Shown here piece after piece: positions 37,763-45,291 of a stretch of DNA of 45,291 nt. Origin of the DNA: Bermanella sp. GTDB taxonomy: Bacteria > Pseudomonadota > Gammaproteobacteria > Pseudomonadales > Oceanobacteraceae. Location: contig JAPYOO010000009.1 in NCBI GenBank assembly GCA_029938135.1, positions 1 through 45,291 on the forward strand. Direction: 5' to 3'. The notes under the pieces are model-generated. The model saw nothing but the letters and a program-made list of their open reading frames with translations, was not told where the DNA came from and did no database searches. The position numbers and the translations under genes were made by a program. How positions within the stretch are numbered: the first letter of the stretch is position 1; the number at the start of each line of letters is the position of its first letter.

Positions 37763-39082
37763 CTAGAAGCTGTAATTATATTGCATGATGACCGCATCTA
37801 CATCGGGCACTAGGTCTTGGCTACTTTGCGCACCATAAACGTCGCTGGCCCTACTGGTTTGATTGTAGTACTCAAGACGAATACTGGATTTATTACCACC
37901 TGGGGTTAAGAATCCTAGTTTTAACCCTATGGTGGTGGCGGCCATTTCACCTAATCGGTAATCGGCGGTTAAATCCCCACCGGATGTTTCAAGTAACGTC
38001 GCTTGCGTGGTGGTGATGCTAGTGTGATAGAAGTCAGCGGCCTGTTGGCTGTAGTATCGAACATGCGGTTCTAGGTACCACGATTTTTGGTTGAAACGAT
38101 AATGCATGTCTATGGTGCTAGATGCCACCCCCCAGTCATCCCACATGAAACGATAAGAGGCATCAGCTACATCGCCACTGATATTACGTTTCACTTTGGC
38201 AAAAAGGCTGTGTTTAATGCGGCCATCCGGACGGCTTTCGTATAAATACTTACCATCAAGACTTTCGCCTGGTGCAACTACGCCGGTAACCTCATCCACC
38301 ACCGAGACTATTTTGTAAGCGTCGGTATGGTAGCCATTACTTACTGCGACGCCGTAATTAAATTGCATAAGCGTATTTCGGTCCACCACTTGCGTGACCC
38401 CCAGTAACATTTCAACCATATTACGGCTTTTTTCACCTTCCCGGGTTGATGGGCCTGCTGCTTGCATTTCGGTTAATGCAACGGGGGCGCCCCCAACGGG
38501 TTTAATGGCATCGATCTCAAAGGAAAAACCGGCGCTTAGCGTGGTATTGCGCTGATTTAAATCACGCATGAAAGTACCGCTGCCGCCAAAACTTGTGAAA
38601 TCAAACTCGTTAGAAATATTGGCACCCCACACTATTTTTTCTAATCGATCGCTTAGTGGTTGCTCATAATTGGCGGTGAAATTGATTCGAGTATCACGAA
38701 AAGTATCATCTAATGGCGTCTCATCTTTACCAGTGATATAGGTGCCACTGCCTGAAGGACGTGTAAAGGTTTGCACCTCACCGGTGGCGCTGGCGCCATT
38801 GGCTGAAGCACCTGTGAGTGCATCAAATACCAATTTAAAACCCAGAACGCTTTCGTCTTCGAAGGTTTTTTTAATGGCAATGGCAGGCTCAAAAGCGCTT
38901 ACGCGGTCTGTCTCGGTATAGCCCAGTACCGCAATGTCGGTTTTCCATTCGCCTTCTAAATTGGCAGTGTCAGACTCGGCCTGAACGCCTGCGGTGGTTA
39001 CACCTAATAAACAGCCGGTGGCGGATGTTAGTATTTTACGGATGTCTTTGTTACTTTTTAGTTTTCTATTTTGATTATTCAT
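37763..39082 (-). CDS. DUF3570 family protein (copy 2), predicted outer-membrane beta-barrel
   Basis: KTDIAVLGYTETDRVSAFEPAIAIKKTFEDESVLGFKLVFDALTGASANGAS...TPLDDTFRDTRINF...; paralogous to 30862-32187; C-terminal VDAVIMQYNYSF. Confidence 0.88.
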   Translation of the reverse strand: MNNQNRKLKSNKDIRKILTSATGCLLGVTTAGVQAESDTANLEGEWKTDIAVLGYTETDRVSAFEPAIAIKKTFEDESVLGFKLVFDALTGASANGASATGEVQTFTRPSGSGTYITGKDETPLDDTFRDTRINFTANYEQPLSDRLEKIVWGANISNEFDFTSFGGSGTFMRDLNQRNTTLSAGFSFEIDAIKPVGGAPVALTEMQAAGPSTREGEKSRNMVEMLLGVTQVVDRNTLMQFNYGVAVSNGYHTDAYKIVSVVDEVTGVVAPGESLDGKYLYESRPDGRIKHSLFAKVKRNISGDVADASYRFMWDDWGVASSTIDMHYRFNQKSWYLEPHVRYYSQQAADFYHTSITTTQATLLETSGGDLTADYRLGEMAATTIGLKLGFLTPGGNKSSIRLEYYNQTSRASDVYGAQSSQDLVPDVDAVIMQYNYSF

Positions 39083-39142
39083 ACAGGGAACTCACGGCTA
39101 TCTTCAATATTTATTTTGATTAACGTTATGTATTATTGAATG

Positions 39143-39361
39143 CTAATTACACCCGCAACCACCTCCGCCAAACCCTTTGCCTCCACTACTGGCCTCCTTA
39201 CTAAAATAAATATGGTCATCAAAAGCACTGTCCATACTGGCACTTTCCAACGCCATGTCGTCACGGGCTAAAATGTCACGTTCCCAAGGTTTAACCCCCA
39301 TAGAGCTGCAACCACTAATAAAAACACTGCCTAGCAATAGGGTGAATACAATCGGCTTCAT
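39143..39361 (-). CDS. DUF4266 small lipoprotein
   Basis: Lipobox FISGC; VKPWERDILARDDMALESASMDSAFDDHIYFSKEASSGGKGFGGGGCGCN, the conserved DUF4266 layout with C-terminal GCGCN. Confidence 0.88.
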   Translation of the reverse strand: MKPIVFTLLLGSVFISGCSSMGVKPWERDILARDDMALESASMDSAFDDHIYFSKEASSGGKGFGGGGCGCN

Positions 39362-39365
39362 AGTG

Positions 39366-39914
39366 TTACTCCTGAACCAAATTGGCTTGATTAGATTTTA
39401 ATTCGTTTAATAATTCAACAATACCTTGTTCATACTGCTGCACATTGCTTTTTTTAAAGCCCACATGGCGCTCTCGAATTTTTCCGTTACCATCAATGAC
39501 AAATGAACTTGGCATGCCAATTAAATTATATTGCTCGGCCAGTGTGCCGCTGGGGTCAGAAAATAATTTAAACTTGGCTGGGTTCTTTTTTAAAAATAAG
39601 TGAGCCGCCTCAAGTTGCGCATCTACATTAACGCCAATCACCACTAAACCTTTATTTTTGTATTTATCGTGTAAGGCATTGATCCATGGGAACGATTCAC
39701 GACAAGGTCCACACCAAGATGCCCAGAAATCCATGTACACCACTTTTTCTTGATACTGGCTTAAGTCTAGTTCTTCCAGCCATTCACTGCCTTGGGCCTG
39801 CACATTAGTCGCAAATAACAGTGATAATATTAGGCCGCTGGTCATGGAAAGTAATGATGGTCTTTTTATCTGCGACATAGCGGGCCTGTAGTGTGATAAA
39901 TGGGTGTGATGCAT
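39366..39914 (-). CDS. TlpA/thioredoxin-like exported protein (copy 2)
   Basis: VVYMDFWASWCGPCRESFPWINALHDKYKNKGLVVIGVNVDAQLEAAH...GMPSSFVIDGNGKI (CGPC). The real start may be the internal Met at MSQIKRPSLL. Confidence 0.9.
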   Translation of the reverse strand: MHHTHLSHYRPAMSQIKRPSLLSMTSGLILSLLFATNVQAQGSEWLEELDLSQYQEKVVYMDFWASWCGPCRESFPWINALHDKYKNKGLVVIGVNVDAQLEAAHLFLKKNPAKFKLFSDPSGTLAEQYNLIGMPSSFVIDGNGKIRERHVGFKKSNVQQYEQGIVELLNELKSNQANLVQE

Positions 39915-39951
39915 ATGATATTTAGGATGTTACTAGTATGCCTAACTGAAC

Positions 39952-39968
39952 CTTAAGGTTTCCTTAAG
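39952..39968. promoter_or_regulatory. PmrA/QseB-type direct-repeat box between tlpA (copy 2) and dsbD
   Basis: CTTAAG-GTTTC-CTTAAG, exact fit to YTTAAK-N5-YTTAAK, in the divergent promoter region. Confidence 0.65.
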
Positions 39969-40013
39969 TATTTAAAATTATTATCTAACGTATAAGTTTC
40001 CGGAGTTCTAATT

Positions 40014-41792
40014 ATGCGTCAAAGAATCTACCCATTAATACTGATGTTCAGTGTCATATTATTGTCCACCTTCAGTTACGCCCAAGAAGAGGCATTTCTG
40101 CCGGTGGAGCAAGCCTTCCCATATAACGCACAAATAGAGGGTAATTCTCTTAATATACAGTGGTTAATAAGCGACGATTACTACTTGTACCAAGATCGCC
40201 TCACGTTAAAGCAAGCCGGTCGCCATATACCCTTAAGCTTCAGCCAAGGCCCCATTGAAAAAGAAGATGAATACTTTGGGCGGGTAGCGGTGTTTAAACA
40301 TCAACTTGATGCCCACGCCACCATAGACACTACAAAACCCGTAATCTTAAGCTTTCAAGGCTGTGCAGAAGCGGGTTTGTGTTATCCGCCGGTTAAGGCC
40401 CAATTAAACGTGGATAATACAAGTCTCATTAAACGGGGCCCTGTGGCATTAACAAAAGCCAAAGTTGAGCCGTCTGGAGCGAGTGTTGATAACAGTGATG
40501 TGTCGTCAATTACCGCTTTGTTGCAGGGCAGTAACATCTTCTGGCAGCTGTTGATCTTTTTTGGTCTAGGTGTGGGCCTTGCTTTCACTCCCTGTGTATT
40601 CCCTATGATTCCTATTTTATCCAGCATTATTGTGGGGCAGGGCAGTAATTTAACCACCCGCAAAGCTTTTTTCATGTCGCTTACGTATGTATTGGCCATG
40701 GCCATGACCTATGCACTGGCGGGGGTATTGGTGGGGTATTTTGGAGCTAAGGCCAATGTGTCGCTGTATTTGCAATCACCGGTGGTGCTGGGCAGTTTTG
40801 CCGCGGTGTTTGTGGCCCTGTCGTTGTCCATGTTTGGTTTTTACGAGTTGCAATTGCCGCGAGTGATTCAGGACAAGCTGGACAGTTGGAATCAAAAACA
40901 AAAGGGCGGGCAGTTATTAAGCGTCGGCATAATGGGGTCGTTGTCGGCCTTAGTGGTTAGCCCGTGTGTGAGCGCGCCATTGGCGGGCACTCTGGTCTAT
41001 ATTTCTACCACAGGGGACGCCTTGTTAGGGGGAGCGGCCTTGTTAGCCTTAGGTTTGGGCATGGGTTTGCCATTATTATTAATTGGCACAGGCGGTAGCC
41101 GCTTCTTACCTAAAGCAGGCATGTGGATGAACGCCGTGAAAGCCGTATTTGGTGTGGCTTTATTGGGTGTGGCTATCTGGCTATTAGAGCGGGTAGTGCC
41201 AGCGGGTGTCACTATGCTGTTGTGGGCCGTTTTGTTGATTGCTAGTGGCGTCTACTTAGGGGCATTTGAGAACAATACACAGGGATGGCAGCGCTTATGG
41301 AAATCGTTAGGTTTGGTATTGAGTTTATACGGGGTGATGTTAATGCTGGGCGGTGCTATGGGTAATCATAATCCGTTACAACCATTGAAGGGCCTAAACA
41401 CTGCTCAATTTGTGAATAATAGTGTGGCCTTAAATAAACAGGTCATTACCACCCAGGCACAATTACAAGTGGCGTTGCATGCAGCCGCGCAAGCCGAGCA
41501 AATCGTGGTGTTGGATTTTTACGCCGACTGGTGTATTGCTTGTAAAATAATGGAAGAAGAAATTTTTAACCAAGAAAATGTTAAACACGCTATGAGTAAC
41601 GTCGCCTTTGTACAAATGGACATGACAGATAACACCGACGAGCAATTACAAATGCTTAACGACATGGGACTATTTGGTCCACCCGCGGTGTTGTTTTATA
41701 AACAAAATAGTGAGTTAACAGAATTGCGTATCGTCGGTGAAGTACCTGCGCACACCTTTTTAAAGCAATTAAAAACATCGTTCATTTTATAG
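40014..41792 (+). CDS. dsbD: Thiol:disulfide interchange protein DsbD
   Basis: N-terminal alpha domain (CAEAGLCYPP), TM domain (GLAFTPCVFPMIPILSSII, VSPCVSAPLAGTLVYIS), C-terminal thioredoxin domain (DFYADWCIACKIMEEEIF). Confidence 0.95.
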   Translation: MRQRIYPLILMFSVILLSTFSYAQEEAFLPVEQAFPYNAQIEGNSLNIQWLISDDYYLYQDRLTLKQAGRHIPLSFSQGPIEKEDEYFGRVAVFKHQLDAHATIDTTKPVILSFQGCAEAGLCYPPVKAQLNVDNTSLIKRGPVALTKAKVEPSGASVDNSDVSSITALLQGSNIFWQLLIFFGLGVGLAFTPCVFPMIPILSSIIVGQGSNLTTRKAFFMSLTYVLAMAMTYALAGVLVGYFGAKANVSLYLQSPVVLGSFAAVFVALSLSMFGFYELQLPRVIQDKLDSWNQKQKGGQLLSVGIMGSLSALVVSPCVSAPLAGTLVYISTTGDALLGGAALLALGLGMGLPLLLIGTGGSRFLPKAGMWMNAVKAVFGVALLGVAIWLLERVVPAGVTMLLWAVLLIASGVYLGAFENNTQGWQRLWKSLGLVLSLYGVMLMLGGAMGNHNPLQPLKGLNTAQFVNNSVALNKQVITTQAQLQVALHAAAQAEQIVVLDFYADWCIACKIMEEEIFNQENVKHAMSNVAFVQMDMTDNTDEQLQMLNDMGLFGPPAVLFYKQNSELTELRIVGEVPAHTFLKQLKTSFIL

Positions 41793-41804
41793 GGGTTTAA
41801 TCCT

Positions 41805-42572
41805 ATGTCTTTTAATGAAGTGGCTTCTAATAAAGTTAACAGTGTTAATTATACACAGTACACCGTATGGGAACTGCCCGTACGTCTTTTTCATTGGATA
41901 AATGTCGTTAGTGTACTCGGTTTAATTTTTGTAGCCTGCATTATGATGTTTAAGGCGGAGCTGGGCATCACCGGTTTAGAGGCTAAAATTGCCATTAAAC
42001 AAGTACACATAGTGATGGGTTATGTATTTGCCATTAATTTATTGATGCGCATAGTGTGGGGTTTTGTGGGGAATCAATATGCATTATGGAAAAATATCAT
42101 CCCTGGAAAGGGTTTTACTGCAATATTAAAAAGCTATATGGGCAGTATAAAAAACGGCAAACCTCAAACGTATTTAGGCCATAACCCTTTAGGGCGTTTG
42201 GCGGTAACCGCTATGATTACGTTAATGCTGGCGTTGTTAATTAGCGGTCTCACTCGCGCAGCCACCGATGTGTACTATCCCCCATTTGGTGGTGCGGTGG
42301 TAAGTTACATCGCAGCCGAAGGCGTGAACCCTGATAGCCTTAAACCCTATGATAAAACCGGTACAAATCCAGAAAAACGGGCACACGTAAAAGTCTTAAA
42401 AGATCTAGCCGGTGAAATACATGAAATAGCCGCTTTTACCTTAATGTTTATTATTTTACTGCACATAGTTGTGGTGGTACGCAGTGAAGTGAAAGAAGAG
42501 AGCGGTTTGGTGAGTGCCATGTTTAGTGGTAAAAAACGACTTAAAGATAAACCTGAGGATGTTTTAGAATAA
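41805..42572 (+). CDS. Cytochrome b561/b-type membrane protein
   Basis: VWELPVRLFHWINVVSVLGLIFVACIMMF...KQVHIVMGYVFAINLLMRIVWGFVGNQYA...GEIHEIAAFTLMFIILLHIVVVV with His-containing TMs. Confidence 0.88.
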   Translation: MSFNEVASNKVNSVNYTQYTVWELPVRLFHWINVVSVLGLIFVACIMMFKAELGITGLEAKIAIKQVHIVMGYVFAINLLMRIVWGFVGNQYALWKNIIPGKGFTAILKSYMGSIKNGKPQTYLGHNPLGRLAVTAMITLMLALLISGLTRAATDVYYPPFGGAVVSYIAAEGVNPDSLKPYDKTGTNPEKRAHVKVLKDLAGEIHEIAAFTLMFIILLHIVVVVRSEVKEESGLVSAMFSGKKRLKDKPEDVLE

Positions 42573-42872
42573 CTGGAAAAGATACGTTAATGTAGGGGGC
42601 CTTATAGTTCTGTAGCTTGTTCCAATCAAAGTGGTTGCAGTCGCTGATTCAGCGCCTTTATTTAGGGGGCTAAAATCAATAATACAGTTCTTTTATGACC
42701 AAAAGGCCCTCTTTTGAGGTACGACTACCGTTCACTCCCTATGTAAATTGGTCTAGAATTTTATCTAATGGCGCATTATCCAAAAAACGAATTTTTGCGT
42801 CTATACTCTATCAACGAACGTTACTTAATCTTTCAGCTCATGGTGTTTGTACACATTGATTAACCCGTTGTT

Positions 42873-43619
42873 ATGAATAGATATATTAGGCTCTTTTTTA
42901 CAGCCATCCTATGTGTTGCTTCCTTTAACAGTCAGGCCGAGCAGGTTTCCATGGCGTTTGGTGAAAAAATACCGCCATTTTGCTTCCCAGAAACCAATTC
43001 AGGCATTGAACTAGAAGTAATAGGAGAAGCTCTAGCTCATAAGGGGCATTCCCTAGTCCCACATTACTTTCCGTTGGCAAGGGTTCCTTATTCGTTCACA
43101 ACCAAGGTGACAGATGCCGCCATGACTGACATGGGGCAAGATTTAAGCAAACATGGCGGTCACTATGGCGACCCAGCCGTTATTTATGAGAATGTATTAA
43201 TTACCCTTAAACATCGAGAACTGAAAATAGAAACGCCTAGTGATTTAGGCGGCTTATCTGTTATGTCTTTCCAAGGAACACTTAGTCGTTACCCAGATTG
43301 GCTTGCACAGCCAAATAAGGTCGGGAAATTTAGAGCTCATTCAAATCAAGAATTGCAAGTTAAAAATCTGTATAGAGGACGCTTTGACGTTGTATTAAGT
43401 GACCGTAATATTTTTAAATACTTCATGTTAAAGCGAAAAAAAGAGACAGGAAACCCAATGCAAGAAGTCCAAGAGCATATTTTTACTACGTTAAATCCAT
43501 TAGATTATCGTCCAATTTTTAGATCAAAAAAAATCCGGGATGATTTTAACGAAGGCCTTAAGTTTTTAAAAGAAAATGGTCGCTTTCAAAAAATATATGA
43601 TAATTACCTAAAGGAATAA
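42873..43619 (+). CDS. Exported family-3 solute-binding-protein-like protein
   Basis: Signal peptide; VSMAFGEKIPPFCFPETNSGIELEVIGEAL...DYRPIFRSKKIRDDFNEGLKFLKENGRFQKIYDNYLKE. Confidence 0.8.
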   Translation: MNRYIRLFFTAILCVASFNSQAEQVSMAFGEKIPPFCFPETNSGIELEVIGEALAHKGHSLVPHYFPLARVPYSFTTKVTDAAMTDMGQDLSKHGGHYGDPAVIYENVLITLKHRELKIETPSDLGGLSVMSFQGTLSRYPDWLAQPNKVGKFRAHSNQELQVKNLYRGRFDVVLSDRNIFKYFMLKRKKETGNPMQEVQEHIFTTLNPLDYRPIFRSKKIRDDFNEGLKFLKENGRFQKIYDNYLKE

Positions 43620-43802
43620 ATATTAACCTTTTTAGACTATTCCTAATAAAATTCGCAATGCACTCTTCATATTTTAAGGGTGGGCGTAGGGGTTGAATTC
43701 TTAAGGGGTTGCGAAAGAATCAAATGAAACTAAGCTTGGTAAAGTATGATGTAAACTACTCTCTCTTTGCTATTCATTTAAGATTTGGTTGTTGAAAGCA
43801 GT

Positions 43803-44677
43803 ATGAATAGGTGTATTTCCTTCACAATGGCCTTATTAGCGGTATTCTGCTCGACTCTTTTCAGTGCCCACTCAGCAGCGCAGAACATCATTCGGTATCC
43901 TCAATCGGTGCAGATTAATAGTAAACATAATATCTATCCACTATCGTTACTAAAATTAGCCATTTCAAAAATTGAACCCGACTATAAACTAGCGCCATCT
44001 ACCTTACATATGAACCAAGGCCGTGCTTTGAAGCAGTTAGCCGCAGGGATTGATATAGAAGTCCTGTGGACAATGTCCTCTGAAGCACGTGAAAAAGCAT
44101 TAAATGCCATCAGAGTGCCTATTTATAAAGGATTGATCGGCTGGCGTGTATTTTTAATTAACGCTGATATCAATATAGATTTAACGAAACCGATTTCATT
44201 AAAAAAGGCCAAACAACTCAATACTCTGCAAGGCCACGATTGGCCTGATATAGCCATTCTTAAACATAACCAGTTCAATGTGAAGACGGCACCTGACTAT
44301 GAAGGCCTGTTTAAAATGCTTCAATACCAGCGAGTTAATTTATTTCCACGCTCAATTATTGAGGTTTGGGATGAACTGAAAGCACATTCAAATTTAAATA
44401 TTAAATTATAAGAACACACTCTTATTAGTTATCCTACGGCGACTTATTATTTTGTATTTAAGGAAAATACTGCGCTTGCTAAAATTATCCGGCAAGGTCT
44501 AGATAAAGCGATTAAAGATGGCAGTTTTTAGGCGCTTTTTCAGTTGTATTATTCAAAAATAATTAAAAAAGAAAAGCTGAATACAAGAACTCATTACCGC
44601 CTTGAAATTTTTTATTGACAGAAGAGACGCCGCTCGATAATAAACGTTTATGGTTTACTCAAAATTACTCACGTTAG
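43803..44677 (+). pseudogene. Solute-binding-protein-like gene with two in-frame stops and one frameshift
   Basis: The ORF ends at TAA 44409-44411. The same frame continues EHTLISYPTATYYFVFKENTALAKIIRQGLDKAIKDGSF, TAG 44529-44531, then ALFQLYYSKIIKKEKLNTRTHYRLE. A frame change gives NFLLTEETPLDNKRLWFTQNYSR* ending at 44677. Confidence 0.7.
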
Positions 44678-44795
44678 CTGTATTACCCATTTTTAGCATA
44701 AAACAAAAATTGATAGACCTTATTGTTCTTTATAGGTTCATGACCGAGTAACTAAAATGAATAGAGTACTCACTTTTTTACGTTGGAGAACGGTC

Positions 44796-45291
44796 ATGGT
44801 CAATACTCATCTGCAAAATTTTTCCCAAAAAAATAATCTACAAAGGTTAACCACCGCTACATTGTCCCATCTGGATGATGGCAGTTATGAAATGGATAAA
44901 GCCAGCGGCTTTTTAAGGTTTCAAACACGCATTAATCAAGAACTACTTCAGCATCAAGTCATTGTGAATAACCCTTATACCCATTGGTTTGCCAATGCCC
45001 AACTTAACCATGCTCAGGTAAAAAGCTTTATTGTGCAGTTTAGTGTCTTCTCTAATCAGTTTTTAGTCGCGCAATTACATAAGATGATAAACGCCGATAC
45101 CATGGAGGAGATGCGCGCCTCTAAGGAAATATTAGCCAATGAATTAGGGGTGTTATTTAAAGGCAATGTAATACCAAATAAGGGCACGCAAGAGGGCGAG
45201 AGTAAAGATCTTGGCGGCATTGAAGGCTCTATTGAAGGAGGTCAGTTTCATTTTAGGGCCGCTCATTTTGAACTGCTGGTTAGAATGGCCG
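44796..45291 (+). CDS. Heme-oxygenase-like (TENA/PqqC-like, possible diiron) protein, truncated by window end
   Basis: MVNTHLQNFSQKNNLQRLTTATLSHLDDGSYEMDKASGFL...NPYTHWFANAQLNHAQVKSFIVQFSVFSNQFLVAQLHKMINADTMEEMRASKEILANELG; open to window end. GGAG upstream of ATG 44796; in-frame ATG 44757 also possible. Confidence 0.6.
   Translation, partial: MVNTHLQNFSQKNNLQRLTTATLSHLDDGSYEMDKASGFLRFQTRINQELLQHQVIVNNPYTHWFANAQLNHAQVKSFIVQFSVFSNQFLVAQLHKMINADTMEEMRASKEILANELGVLFKGNVIPNKGTQEGESKDLGGIEGSIEGGQFHFRAAHFELLVRMA

Noticed and set aside
42685-42722. Possible hairpin CAAAAGGCCCTCTTTTG upstream of the SBP gene at 42873
   Set aside because: Only about 6 bp of stem; ambiguous.
44409-44531. Stop-codon recoding (genetic-code change or selenocysteine/pyrrolysine)
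   Set aside because: The stops are TAA and TAG with an additional frameshift, other genes use TAA/TAG normally, and no recoding element was apparent; pseudogenisation is simpler.

Overview
The window comes from a gammaproteobacterium, probably Oceanospirillales-like (inferred from gene order and protein style). Bases 1-17.6 kb are a conserved polar-flagellum/chemotaxis block: fliR (partial)-flhB-flhA-flhF-flhG/fleN-fliA-cheY-cheZ-cheA-cheB-motC-motD-parC-(small ORF)-parP-cheW-DUF2802. A rhodanese gene and tRNA-Ala(GGC)/tRNA-Glu(TTC) follow. From about 18.9 kb to the end the content is accessory: a PadR regulator with a divergent FAD oxidoreductase around a perfect operator-like palindrome, a YfiR-domain histidine kinase with a response regulator, a secreted double-catalytic-domain PHB-depolymerase-like esterase, and a redox/two-component locus. 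The most interesting candidate system is at 30.3-42.6 kb. It contains TlpA-DUF4266-DUF3570-ApbE, with DsbD and cytochrome b561 divergent from it, plus a second TlpA-DUF3570 pair and a QseB/PmrA-type two-component system. Both DUF3570 proteins carry D-A-L-[S/T]-G-A-S, which resembles the ApbE flavinylation motif. The dsbD/tlpA divergent promoter region contains an exact CTTAAG-N5-CTTAAG, which fits the PmrA/QseB box. At least three decayed genes were reconstructed by hand from frameshifts or stops in unannotated gaps. A short DALLxxL-type peptide recurs in CheA (three times), CheZ, ParP and the small ORF. All family names come from reading the translations; no database search was run.
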